Of a stretch of DNA of 14,527 bases, positions 1 through 10,578 are shown piece after piece. Every line of letters begins with the position of its first letter. Within the stretch, counting starts at the first letter, position 1. Where the stretch lies: the NCBI GenBank assembly GCA_015499985.1, contig JAAAUF010001001.1:1-14527 (forward strand), read 5' to 3'. The notes beneath the pieces were generated by a model. The model was given only the letters and a program-made list of their open reading frames with translations, made no database searches and had not been told where the DNA came from. The position numbers were made by a program, and so were the translations under genes. This DNA comes from Haplosporangium gracile (Eukaryota; Mortierellomycota; Mortierellomycetes; Mortierellales; Mortierellaceae).

Positions 1-14
1 GAGAGAGAGAGAGA

Positions 15-55
<41 letters not shown>
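1..55. repeat. (GA)n microsatellite, truncated by the window edge
   Basis: The window opens in a pure-purine GA dinucleotide run with a single GGGA interruption at about 17-20; the first pyrimidine is C at 56. The true left limit lies outside the window. Confidence 0.97.
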
Positions 56-59
<4 letters not shown>

Positions 60-694
60 GTTGGGGGAGCAAGAAGCCAGAAGGGAACGAGAGCGTGGTC
101 GGCTGTGTGGCGATGAGAAGAAAGAAAGAGAGCAGAGTGGGGAGTTTGTGAGTTGCGAAGTCGTTGCGAATGAGTGACGAGAAAAAGTCGTTGTTGTGAA
201 GAGAAGAAGGGTTTATTGATGTTGACAGGTCGTAGTGGTAAGGAGAACGAAGAAGAAGAAGAGGACAAGGAAGAAGGAGTAAATGGCAGAAAAGGGAAAA
301 CAATGAAAAGGGAAAAGAGAAGAAAAGAGAAACGAAAAGGATGTCATATATCACATATTAAAAAAAAAAATCTGCCCAGGCTGGCTGCAGATAACCAAGA
401 CTGAGAGTGAACAAGCGGCGGACTGACTGACAGAGACACAAAAGAGAGATGATGATAAAATACAGATCGCATTTCAAAATTAGAAAAAAAAAAGGGGAGG
501 GGGCCAGAGAGAGGTTGAGACACATACGCACATAAAACATGGAAATGACGGAAATCTGAAATGTGCACAGCCCACTCAATTACCAAACAATCAGCAACAT
601 GCAAAGCAAAAGGCTAAAACATGTTTTACTTTACTTTCTCTTGTCCTTTTTTTTCCCTAGTACAGATAAAAAAATTATATCAAACTTAACTTAA
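56..694. other. Gene-free, purine-rich stretch
   Basis: The + strand is rich in GAA/GGA/AAG runs as far as about 600, and then turns pyrimidine-rich within a few tens of bases. A perfect 12-bp palindrome, AAAACATGTTTT (616-627), sits at the switch. Open frames on both strands are short and low-complexity (Lys/Glu/Arg-rich on +, Phe/Ser/Leu-rich on -). I see no gene. Confidence 0.6.
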
Positions 695-759
695 CTCCTT
701 TCCTTTCCTTTTTTTCTTTTTTTCTTTTCTCTCTTTCTCTCTTTCTCTCTCTTTCTCTT
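695..759. repeat. Polypyrimidine tract with CTTT/TCTC repeats
   Basis: These 65 bases contain only C and T on the + strand, passing from TTTCC/TTTTC runs into TCTCTTTC-type repeats. It is the densest pyrimidine run of the block from 640 to 1200. Confidence 0.93.
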
Positions 760-1639
760 ATTCTCAATCTCGTTTTTGCTTTTGTTCTCTTGTATCTTCC
801 CCTCTTTTTCGCAATCTGCCTGCATGCGCCATGAGAGGATGATGATGGTGATAGTGACAATGATGTGTACATGTAGAGGGAATGATAGGTTTTTCTTGTG
901 TATTTTCGAACGGTTGCATATCTGTCGGTATGGCATGAATGCGATGATTGTCCCTTTGGATTTTTGGATCAGTTCTCACTCACTCTCTTTCTCTCTCCAT
1001 TTGCCGGGTAGCAAATGGTCCAGTCGAAGGAGAAGAAAATGACCCCCAAATGGGCGAGTGCACACGCACATTCACACGCATACCCATACATTAATCGACA
1101 TCATCTTCATCATCACTGTCACCGTCATCTTGTTCTTCTTTCTGTTGTCCCCTCTCCCTTTCTTCCTTACTTATCTCCAGCACCTACCACTTACCACCAT
1201 ATGAAATAATTCATCATCGGTATCATTGGTTCCGTATGCACACCACAATCTTGTCAATTCTCAAACCCGTCTGGATATAAATTAACTGCTGTGTAGTTGA
1301 TTTTAAAAGATAAAAATAACATCACATCCACTCCTGTCCCCTGTTAATTAAATATGCTTATGTAGAAGTCGCGTCCAATTCCAAAAACAAAGATCCTTCC
1401 ACCTTTCACCTTCATAAGGCTTACTTTGTAAACCCTTGGCCAACCATAACCAAAACGCAAAAAAGACCCTGGAACATTGCCCTCCACCAGGGGTGTAAGC
1501 AAGGGATACCGAAGGAAAGGAAAGGATAACATACTGGTGTGTCCAAAGTGGACAAATAGATACTAATCACAGATACACAAAATAAAAAAAGAATAAAAAA
1601 AAGTAGCCTAAACACACGAAGAGCATCCCAATGCTACAA
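760..1639. other. Gene-free stretch: pyrimidine-leaning, then AT-rich
   Basis: Up to about 1200 it is CT-rich with CACAC-type and CATCAT-type simple motifs (about 1058-1130). From about 1210 it becomes ordinary AT-rich sequence with no strand bias. Frames are under 90 codons, mostly lack ATG starts, and show no family motifs. I see nothing that I can call a gene. Confidence 0.55.
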
Positions 1640-3158
1640 GGACACGCCGTGTGTGAATACGAATATGAAAATTAAGAAGAGTCGACGCTCAAAAAAAGAA
1701 AGACATTGACAGCAGAGACAAGCCATCAAAAGAGGGAACACAATCAATAAACAGTAATAAAGGAAAGCAGTCCGAAATAGTCGACTAGAGTGGTGGTGTG
1801 GGAGTGTGTGTGCGTGTTGGCGACCCGTGGATGGATGGTAAGAGTAATTGAGAGAGATAGAACAAGGGATGTGGCACATCCATATGCAAGTTTGCTCAAT
1901 GGCCCTTTTATCCATCGCCCCTTTGCGGCCAAGACTAAGACCAAGAACGACGCAAAGCAAAGGAAAGAGAAAAAGAGAGAAAAAAAGATGCGGCATCGGG
2001 AAAAAAAAAACAGAAGTGAAAAATGGAGCACTGCCCAATCAACAATAACAACAAACACATCAGCCATGATACACAAGCAGAACAGCAGGTGTCAGTGAGT
2101 AAAGGAATAAGGGAGCAAGGGAAAGGGAAAGGGGAAAAGACGCCTCTTGTTCAGCTTGGACCCCAACAATCATGACCACCACCTAACGCTATCCCCTCCA
2201 TGGTGGTCAGCCCATAATTCTTTTAAAAAGGGTATTTTTAAAAACAAGTTGACAATGGTCAGAAAACAAACAAAAATGTCTATATGTAATGTATGGTAGA
2301 GCTTGGACGAAAGGTCGTAGTGTGTATTTTGGTTTCGATGTTTGTCGGCTGTGTTTGTATGTATGGATGTATGGATTGAGATTTAGGGGACGGAAACACA
2401 AAGCACAGGGAGAGGGGAAGGAGGAGAGAGAGAGGAGGATACGAAGGGAAGAAAGGACTGCAGTACTCTTTTGTTACTGCTTGCAATTGCGTGTATTGCA
2501 AAGGTGGAACAGAATGAGGCGGTGTTCGGACAGAAAAGGGGAAGGGAAGAACACGAGGCCGAAAGAGGAGAGTCAGACGAAGAGAGGAAGAGTGGAACGG
2601 CGGAAGGGGGAGGAAGAGAGCGGGAGTTGCAGTTCTTTACCTACTATGTTTGTTTGGTTGCTGTAAGTAGTCGCGGGTCAAAAGAGAGGCAAAAGGAGGA
2701 AATGAGTTTCAGGGTTGCCCGAATGGAAAAAGTAATAAGTAATAATAAAAAAGGACGCGTTGTTGAATGTGGACGTGTGAGTAGGGGTAAGAGAATAATG
2801 AGGCTGTGTCTGAGAAGGATTAGTCAAAAAATGAAGGAAAGTCGAGTGGGAGGGAAGTGAATGGGAGTAAGTGAGACACAGGAGTAGGTAAGGTAAAGGA
2901 GGGGAAAAGAAGAAGGTGAGTAGGTGAATGTATATGTGTGAAGGGGCTGGAGTGGAATGGAGAGAATTGATTGAAGGAGAGGTAGGTGGTAGGAGTGAAG
3001 AGCAACGATGGTGGCGGTGGGAAGTGAGGAGAATGAAAGGGAAGGAGCTTGGTAGGCGATGGTGATGTACAAAGAGAGTAGTCGAAGAGATCAAGTGAGG
3101 GGTACAAGTCGGTGGTACCGGTGGGGGAAAGACAAAAAAGGGGACGAACAGAACAGAC
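1640..3158. other. Gene-free, strongly purine-rich block
   Basis: The + strand is dominated by AG-rich sequence, with a mixed section at about 2160-2400 that contains GTATG-type repeats (about 2355-2375). The long minus-strand frame through about 2678-3373 (231 codons) reads as Ser/Phe/Leu/Pro/His-rich low-complexity sequence and begins at a TTG, so I treat it as a product of base bias and not a gene. Confidence 0.6.
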
Positions 3159-3267
3159 AGGGAGAGGAGAAAAGGAGAAGAGGAGAAAAGGAGAAGAGGA
3201 GAAAAGGAGAAGAGGAGAAAAGGAGAAGAGGGAAAAGAGAAGAGGAAGAGGAAGAGGAAGAAAGAAG
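3159..3267. repeat. 109-nt pure-purine run holding a 16-bp minisatellite
   Basis: Positions 3159-3267 contain no pyrimidine on the + strand. Inside are four identical tandem copies of AGGAGAAAAGGAGAAG (3165-3180, 3181-3196, 3197-3212, 3213-3228), followed by a decayed copy and then GAAGAG-type hexamers. Each unit is itself built of AGGAGAA-like sub-units. Homopurine-homopyrimidine tracts with internal symmetry can adopt triplex (H-DNA) structures in vitro; whether this one does is inference. Confidence 0.95.
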
Positions 3268-4013
3268 CTTTAGCTCGACTTTTAAAAATGACGAGCGGGA
3301 TGTAAAGCAAAGACTGAAGGGCGGAAGAAAGGAAGAAAAGGCGGCGTGGCGGAAGTAAACTAAAATTGATCAAGAGCTTGCTTTGCTTTCTTGTCTTGCC
3401 TTTGTGCTGATGGTTTTATTTTTACGTTTAAAGAGCTGCTGGGACAATGGCCGATAAAAAAAAAAGGGATAAAGGAAGGGAAAGATAAGAAACGAAGTAG
3501 AAGAGGGAACGCAACAAGATTAAGAAAAAAGAGTAAAAGAAAATGGACGCAAAGCAAACGAAAGTGGCAGTGAAAAAACTAATAAATGGACATGCACGAC
3601 CAACAAAGCAAGGGGACGCGATATATGGCATCACATCAAAAACGAATACAACGTGAAGAGGGGCATGGTACAGATCGATGTAAAAGACGCAGACCTGAGA
3701 GAGAGGAGGGGTGGAAGGGAAGGGGAAAGGAAAAAGGAACGGGAAGGGGTGGGTGGAAAACAACAACAGATAGATGCAATGATACGATATGCAATGTTCA
3801 TGATGCATGGGGTATACACAAAACAAAAATGACACGCCTCAAGGGGATGGAACACATGAGACGCAAATGGACTACATGTTAAATTACCCTGGAGTCGCCC
3901 TGTATCGATCACTAAATCAAACGCGTCGGATTAAGCTCTTTTTCTCAACACGCCCACATCCAAAATCTTGATCGTTGAATCCTAGCCGGTTCTCATCCGA
4001 CTGTAGTCCGACG
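3268..4013. other. Gene-free stretch, purine-rich fading to mixed
   Basis: Purine bias continues to about 3560 (AAAGAA/GGGAAA runs) and then weakens. Frames on either strand are short, low-complexity, or lack ATG starts. No RNA gene or transposon end was recognised. Confidence 0.55.
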
Positions 4014-4081
<68 letters not shown>

Positions 4082-4091
4082 TCCTTTTCTT
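4014..4091. repeat. (TC)n microsatellite and polypyrimidine tract
   Basis: Seventy-eight bases of pure pyrimidine centre on an unbroken TC run at about 4019-4073, ending in TTCCTTTTCTT. On the + strand it has the opposite orientation to the GA run at the left edge of the window. Confidence 0.96.
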
Positions 4092-5290
4092 GCTCCAGTG
4101 GCCTCCAATCCATCCACCATCCATTTGACACGCCTCCTCAGCCCATTTTTTATTTTCTTCTGGATTCGGCACTTGGCATTGGCATTGGTCTTTGACTTGA
4201 GTTTTCTTGAGCCGAACCTGTTTGTTGTTTGATGCTTTGCGCCCTCTCTGTCAGTTTTCATGACGCGTGTATTTCTAAGCCATGATATTCCTGTGTCCTG
4301 CCAATCCGGACTAAAAATTCCAGGCCGTCTATGTTATCGTCGCCTAATGGGAGGCCAAGCCAAAGAATGGAAGAAAGCAATGAAGCGAAGAAGAACAGAA
4401 AGAAAGAAGAGGACTGACCTGACCTGACAAACCCAGTCAGATCCCAAGATCGGGTAGACGAAACGAGATTCGGGGCTGCTTCTAAAAAGATAAAAAAAGA
4501 GACAAAGGGATGAATGAACATGATTGGACGGACTATTTTGTCAGTGTTTGAACCCCATGACGACGGTCCTGGATGGACCTGGACATTTTTTTTTTTTAAT
4601 TATTTCGTTCCTTAGACCTGACGATCCCAAGTTGCTACTTCGTGTGCCTTCCTCTTCAATTTTTGCGATACTCTATTGCGCGTCGTTTATGGAGTCGCGT
4701 CTTTATGTTTTGCATACACGATGTTTTGATGTAAGCATAGGAGGACAAATGCATACTGCTTACTCCGTCCCCTTCTCAAACCGAATGCCATTCTCAACCA
4801 TTACACTGCGTCTTGTTCTTATTTTTCTGCCCGTGTGTATGTGTGTGCGCGCTTATGAAACTCCAGCCCCCCTTCGGCTTAGTCCATGGTCGCTTATGCA
4901 AAATAAACAAATGTATACACAACCAATCCTTGCATTTCTCCGTGGACAGAAGAAAACATTGCTCGCTAGCCATCACATTTCTCTTGTCTACTATCGAGTC
5001 GAGATGGTCAGGTCGTTTTCTCGGCTAGGGCATGTTTTTTTTTACTGCTCAAGGATTATGGATGAATGCTAGGATGCTGGGATGGCTCTCACGCACCCTT
5101 GTTTGTCTCCCTTTTGCAGACCTTTTTGTCTCTTCCACCCAATCCATCCATCCGCCCGTCCCATTTGTTTTTGTGTGGTGTGAGCACCACTCTTAAGTTA
5201 TCTTCATCTACTGTTCGCGCGTGCATGGTTCGCGATGTGTGTATGTGTGTGTATTGTAAGTGCCTTTTGCCCTGTCCCTGGCCGTGCCCT
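4092..5290. other. Gene-free stretch, mostly pyrimidine-leaning
   Basis: The sequence is mixed, with a purine-rich pocket at about 4340-4530 and a GACCT-type repeat near 4415-4428. The longest + frame (4524-5072, 182 codons) opens at a TTG and shows no domain, motif or codon pattern like the arrestin exons. Minus-strand frames are shorter. I see no tRNA-like A and B boxes. Confidence 0.55.
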
Positions 5291-5345
5291 TCTAGTCCAG
5301 TCTAGTCCAGTCCTACCCTATCCTATCCTATCCGCGCCGCGCCGC
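5291..5345. repeat. Array in a constant 5-bp register with changing motif
   Basis: Eleven consecutive 5-mers keep phase: TCTAG/TCCAG alternate twice (5291-5310), then four TCCTA-type units (5311-5330, one reading CCCTA), then TCCGC and two GCCGC units (5331-5345). Each block differs from the next by one or a few bases within the same register. Confidence 0.88.
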
Positions 5346-6120
5346 ATGGGTCAAAAACTTTCAAGCGACGAGGCGTAAATCCCGTCTAAAACACATAAGT
5401 CTCTGTTTCTTCGCCTAGTACCTTCCTTTTTCCATGACCCTAAAACATGTTTAATGCGCTTGTTTCCGTAAGTTTCTCACTCTTGACCGATCCTAATCCC
5501 TAGAAAACGAAAAAGACTACAGCCCTGGACTCCTTATGCGAGGTGAACATCACAAAAAGGCGTGAGAGTTTTCAAAGAAACATAGAAAAAAAGGCGGTCT
5601 TGGTCTTGTCAAAGAGGGCGAGCGAAGACAATGGGTGTATGCGTGTCAAGTATGTGTATGTGTTGTTGATGAATGGTTTTATGATGGCCATGCGCAACAC
5701 ACTCACAAACACGCTCCATCAAATCCATCTATCCCCGTCAAATTTGTGTACACTTCCTTCGTGTGGCGATGCAACAGAAGAAAAAAGGTGCAGTCATGAG
5801 CCATGTTTTTTATTTATTTTTCGACTGTCGACTCCTCTTTGTACCTTGCCCTAAGGGACCAACCTTATCCTTCCAAGATTAGTAACTCGCCCTAAAACCG
5901 CCCTAACTGGCCTTACACCCCCCCCCAGACCCGACACTGTTCCCAGCTATCTATTCAGCACAGTGACAAAAGGGAACATATAGTTTTTTTTAACTGTTCA
6001 TACCTTTTCACTTTCGCCTCCTTGCCTTGACCCCGCCGCCAGGCTTGCCAGGCCAGCCAGCCGCCCCGCCACTTCCTCCTCTCCGGCTCTCAAATAACTG
6101 ATAAACTGCCGCGCCTGCTC
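5346..6120. other. Gene-free stretch with a GC-rich patch
   Basis: Most is ordinary mixed sequence. A C-run lies near 5920-5928 and a GC-rich patch with CCAGG/CCAGCC repeats at about 6029-6075. The + frame through 5543-5854 begins at GTG and has no recognisable features. I see no supported gene. Confidence 0.5.
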
Positions 6121-6121
6121 C

Positions 6122-6556
6122 ATGACCATGATAAATGAGTTGTCTGACTCTGTCTCTAACACTAGCTCTGGTCGGGCCTGCTTTGTTTTTGTTTTTATGC
6201 TTTTAGGTGCATCGCTTTCAGATTTAAAATTTCGATCGGATGCAGGTCCACCTCTCTATCTTATTCCACCACAACAGCAAAGCTCTTCTGGCTCTCAAGG
6301 GCTGTCCTTTTATTTTTGTAATCCTACGGCCAAGCCCCAGAGCTTCGATTGTCGAAACTTCTCATTTCCTGATCGGTTAGCCCCCCCTCCCTTTGTGCGA
6401 CACCAAAAAAAGGCGAGAACTTCATCGCCACTCGATAATAAACGTTTATATTGGGTGCTTAAGAATAGAGAAATTGGACAGGAAGCCGAAAAGGATTTAC
6501 CGGCACCCGGCCATAAACTTTTGATCGATCGTCCCCCTTTTTTCTTGAAAATCTGA
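6122..6556 (+). other. Unexplained ATG-started open frame, 144 codons
   Basis: This is one of the few frames upstream of the arrestin gene that starts with a true ATG and exceeds 100 codons. Unlike its neighbours it is not low-complexity: residues of about 100-145 hold a charged, mixed-composition segment (around DNKRLYWVLKNREIGQEAEK). I recognise no family, signal peptide or catalytic motif. The context of the ATG (T at -3) is weak, and a hydrophobic patch near residues 20-31 is too short to call a membrane segment. It could be a small lineage-specific gene, a decayed exon, inserted foreign or organellar DNA, or chance. I do not claim a product. Confidence 0.15.
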
Positions 6557-7399
6557 ATATGAAAAAGTTTAAGAAAAAAAAACAATTAGCGCCGACAGAT
6601 AAGAGGCGCAAGGATTATTAATTGGGGAGCCAAAAGAAAGGCTATGGAGGAGGCTGTGAAAGGCCAAGAAGGGCCCTTTCATGTAACCATAGAACGGATA
6701 CAAAAATAATAAAAAGACCAGTAGGTTTTTCTAAGATTGAAATAAAAAAAAGAGTTAGACTTCTGCCTATGCCTCTCTTTACTATTTTTTTTTTTTTTGG
6801 ATATCAGATATAATGCAAGGCTCAAAGTTAAGATTTGGTCGCTAAAACAAACAGGGTCTTAAGGAGTACACATAACCTTCATTCAGTCCATGGAGCGGAA
6901 TAGAGAGCGAAAGTTGAAGGAAGTTGAAGGTGGATGATACCAGTGCTCAATACTGAAAAGGAATGAAAGCTGAAGGTAACAGGAAGGGGGGCGGAATGCA
7001 ACAGCCGCCTTAAGCTTCCTGGAGTATAAATGAGAAATCAAGAAAAGACTTAGACAGGGCTTAGCAAGTTTTGAGGAGCAATGAAAACAAGATACAATAT
7101 ATGCAAATACACACACGCGTACAATCCTCTTCCTGCTTGTGTTTGCAACTTTGCATTGTGTTTGCGCTTATTAGTTTGTGTTTTTAAAAGGGTTGAATGG
7201 TTAAGAAATAGAGGAATGATGGAGAGATAGTGTGTGCGTGAGAGTGAGAAGGTGTGTGTGTATATTCTCAGCGTAGGAATGCTACAAAAGACTGCGTTCG
7301 TGCATGTGCGTGTGCTATGCATATCGTAGCTGACGTATCTTGTACGTACGTAGGCAGAGAGACAAAAACTTACAAGGCGCGTCGTTTTTTTTCTATTTC
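6557..7399. other. Gene-free stretch, purine-rich to about 7250
   Basis: The sequence has A-runs, a T-run (about 6785-6799), repeated GAAGTTGAAG (about 6909-6930), a TATAAA at 7025-7030 with no gene behind it, and the palindrome TACGTACGTA (7343-7352). Frames on both strands lack ATG starts or any family character. Confidence 0.5.
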
Positions 7400-8970
7400 T
7401 ACGATGTATAATCCGAGACATGTCAATTTTGTGTACCTCATAGAAGCACCCTTCCTTCTCTCTTCCGTTTCTGCCAATCCTCCCTGCCCGTTCCAATTAG
7501 CGAATAAAGCCCAAAACAAACAATTCTCCACGCGACTTATCCGAGTGTCTTGGCGTAAACATAACAGACAAAATTCCATGCATCTTCCCCTTGGTGTATC
7601 CATCCCAGTCATCAAAAACATAAAAAGACAAGCAGGGAGAGGAGCAGAGGAAGAGGAGATGGGAAAGCGGAGATGCACTTGCACCGTCCCTATACCTTGC
7701 TTTATACCCACAGTCTGTTTACAGTCTGAAAACCCTGCTTTTATTTCCGTATTCGTGAATCCTCTCTTCTTTTGCTAAGGCAGTGTGGAGGTGAAGGGGG
7801 TACGTGAGTGGGTGGGTGTGTGTTGAGAGAAGTGTGGGTAAGCTTTTTGTTTTTTTTCTTTGATCGATACCTCATTGAGAGTACGACAACCGCCGCGTTT
7901 GTTATTCTTGGCTTGGCGTAAAGGAGATAGGACGGATTTGATATGTGCGCCTTATCAAACCAAACTACAGCGGTACTCTATCCCGCAGCGCTTCCTTTGG
8001 AGCAAAGCCACCCGGAGAGTTTTTTTTCTTCTCGTTCTTCGTTTGACTGTGCTGGCCACTCATGCAACGCGCCAGCCTAAGTCTTTGAAGCAATTGAGTA
8101 TGGCCCTGACACGGTAAGCGTCACAAAGTCACAAAACATCTCCTGTCCCCTTATTTCTGCCCCCTCACCTCCTTGTCAATCCGCAATCTTCATTTGCATG
8201 GAAATAACGATAAATAAGGGTTCATTCTCATAACAAACCTTACAACGATAATCCGCAGCTCCACTGGGATGTGCGGATACCATATGCCTTTCTTTTTTGT
8301 CACTTGTTCGGCAAGCTCACCAAACCCCGCCTTTTGACTATGTACTATAACTATATTGCTACTGTTACTATACCATGCCTCACTGCCGATGATTTTTTCA
8401 TCATCATGACCATCATCATACAAACTGTCGACACAAATACCATGTGGAGAGTAGATGTACTTTCCTTCAGCTCTATTTATTATTAGCTCCTCTGTCACTC
8501 GCCGTCCTTTCCAACATTTGATTTTTGTTGTTGATGTTCTTTGTGCCACATGCCATAGAAAACAAATCCTTCCTTCCTCTATCCAGCGCAATAAAAAAAA
8601 ATTGTCCGGTTGAGTAAAGTGGGCGAGTAAGGGAGTGATTGAGTAGGAGGAGCGTTGTCATCCACAAATAGATCTTTCTGTTCCTGCCACTTGTTGTTCA
8701 AAGCCAGAAACGAACTTGTCACCCCACGTCTCTTTTCTCCAACATCCCGCCCCCCTCCCCCCCTTTTTTATCCCCCTGATGTCGTGTCAGGCTATGTTCT
8801 TCCATACTTCGACTCACTTTTTTTTTCTTCCCCTTTTTTGTATCCTGCCCCTGCTTCACTTGACCTTTATCCATCCGCAGAATCTACGCTGATATTTGAC
8901 AGCGTTTCTATTTATTCAGCCCTTGCTGCTTTCATAGTGGTGTTTTGTAACGCGTTCCTGAACAAGTAAC
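7400..8970. other. Gene-free stretch, pyrimidine-leaning
   Basis: The sequence is C- and T-leaning with CATCAT motifs near 8397-8420 and C-runs near 8749-8763. Candidate frames (through 7254-7778 and 8655-8969 on +, 8190-8591 on -) open at GTG or TTG or are short, and none shows a domain. No RNA gene was recognised. Confidence 0.5.
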
Positions 8971-10400
8971 TAAGCTGACGGAGAATTCTCTGAACGTGGG
9001 TTGGAGCAATAAAAACACAAGCTCAAAAAAAAAAAAAAGAAAAAGAAAAATAAGAACTCCATTAGAAACAAACTCAATGTTGCCACTTCTCCTTCCCCCT
9101 CTTTCCCCCGCTCGGGCAAGAAACCCATGGACGAAATGAGATGCAAGGAATAGGAGGGTAAACAAAATGGAAGTTTCGATTCTTTCCTCCCCTCCCCCCG
9201 CAGTTTTCTTTGAGTTGACATATGTATAGGACATCAGTTGAGCGCTCTCTGTTTGTTCGCGTAATAAAAAAAATAATAAAACATGACATGAGGAAGGGGA
9301 AGATCTTTTCCAGATTAAGGACAGATGGGGTCCGTTGAAATCTTTGAGATGGTTCATGGATGGATGACAGATGAAAAATGTCGCCTTGTGGGTTTGGTGG
9401 CAACTGGACCCAAGCGAGAACAAAAAAAAATAAAATAAAATAAAGCGCGCAAACAAAGAAATTTGCTTCCCGGATAAAATGTAAGAACAGGACAGCAGGG
9501 ACAGTGGGAGGGGAGCAGAAATAGAGTTATGCGTGTTTTTAGAGGCGTAAATGTTCAACCAAAAGAGATGTTTGTTCAAAAACGAGAGGGAATAAGAAGG
9601 GTGCCGAACCTCAACACAAAGACTGCTCCGTTTACTTTGCCGAGATTCCTCGTGAAAAGAATCTTTCTTCACCAGAGCTACGCCCACCGTTTTCGCTCAC
9701 ATATGAATTGAGTCCTTTCCTCATGCTACACAATGCTCGCTTGCTTGACTCCAAAAATGGTGCACAAACCAACCAAGCAAAACAAACAAGAAGGCTGCCA
9801 GCCAGAGTTAATCAATTGTGTATCTAAGTAGACAAGGTGCCTGCATCAGTTATGGAAAGGGAACTGCGTTGGCATCATTTTCGGCAAGGTGTCACTAGAA
9901 AAATAAGCGAAATGCGCACTAAAACAAGAAAGATGTCATTTTCTTGCGGGTCTCTTCCCCTCGGCAGGGGCAGGGAGTCAGTCAGTCAGGGTGTGAGCAT
10001 GAAAAAGAAATGAGAGACCAAAACAAATAGGTAAATAAAAAAAAAGGGAGACCAAGCCCAACCTTGATTTTTGCAAAAATATTCTCCGGTGGAGTATGAC
10101 GAATGCACAGTGTACGCAACAATGAAGAAAAGCAAGGGGCAACGATTGTGGACGATGCAATTGCAATTATGCTTGCGTGAAGCGCTGAAGAAGGAGACGG
10201 AGACTAGCATAGCGAAGGTGTACGTGGGCTAAGTGTTGAGGACAAAGTGAAGGGGAAGAGAGCGGAAAGGAAAAGGACAGGGATAAAGAAGGACGTCTCT
10301 TTTGTTGTTCAATCTCGAATGTCATTTCTTAGGAAGCAAGGAACATGAGTAAGGGTGAGGGTCATTTGAACCACCATAGAAAACAAAGAAAAAGAAAGAT
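8971..10400. other. Gene-free stretch, purine-leaning
   Basis: A-runs (about 9026-9039), a TAAAA repeat (9431-9444) and a short GTCA repeat (about 9977-9988) are present. The minus-strand frame 8932-9687 (251 codons) is the longest in this part, but it opens at GTG and is rich in Phe, Leu and Ser, as expected of translated pyrimidine-rich DNA. I see no gene. Confidence 0.5.
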
Positions 10401-10527
10401 TGTCATGAGGATATATGAGCGCGCAATGTCCTCCAATCCACGTTCAGTCCAGCTATATCCAAAAGTGGGTCCAGTCATTCCAGTCCAGTCAGTCGCCACG
10501 CAATCCACGTAGTTCACGCAGCTCACG

Positions 10528-10575
10528 CAGTCAGTCAGTCAGTCAGTCAGCCAGTCAGTCAGTCAGTCAGTCAGT
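10528..10575. repeat. (CAGT)12 tetranucleotide array
   Basis: There are twelve in-register units: five CAGT, one CAGC (10548-10551) and six CAGT. The array ends in CATT. The 90 bases before it hold related degenerate words (CCAGTCC, CACGCAG), as if the array grew from or decayed into them. It lies about 0.25 kb upstream of the ATAAATA element of the arrestin gene. Confidence 0.95.
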
Positions 10576-10578
10576 CAT

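Noticed and set aside
3165..3228. Four regular repeats considered as a CRISPR-like array
   Set aside because: The copies are directly adjacent with no spacers, are low-complexity purine, and the window is eukaryotic.
2678..3373. 231-codon minus-strand open frame
   Set aside because: It opens at TTG and reads as Ser/Phe/Leu/Pro/His-rich low-complexity sequence across the purine minisatellite. Stop codons are depleted on pyrimidine-rich strands, so such length is expected.
4540..4570. Reverse B-box-like sequence (TTTGAACCCC), possible tRNA
   Set aside because: No matching T-stem, anticodon arm or A box can be formed around it.
4524..5072. 182-codon plus-strand open frame
   Set aside because: It opens at TTG, shows no recognisable motif and its composition matches the surrounding noncoding sequence.
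7021..7035. TATAAA as a promoter
   Set aside because: No gene follows on either strand within a reasonable distance, and such a hexamer is common by chance in AT-rich DNA.
7254..7778. 174-codon plus-strand open frame
   Set aside because: It opens at GTG within a GT repeat, shows no domain and its composition does not resemble the arrestin exons.
9160..9190. TTCGATT loop flanked by weakly pairing bases, possible tRNA T-arm
   Set aside because: The upstream sequence does not fold into D and anticodon arms and there is no acceptor stem.
8932..9687. 251-codon minus-strand open frame
   Set aside because: It opens at GTG, is dominated by Phe, Leu and Ser, and has no domain. The apparent hydrophobic segments follow from T-rich DNA.
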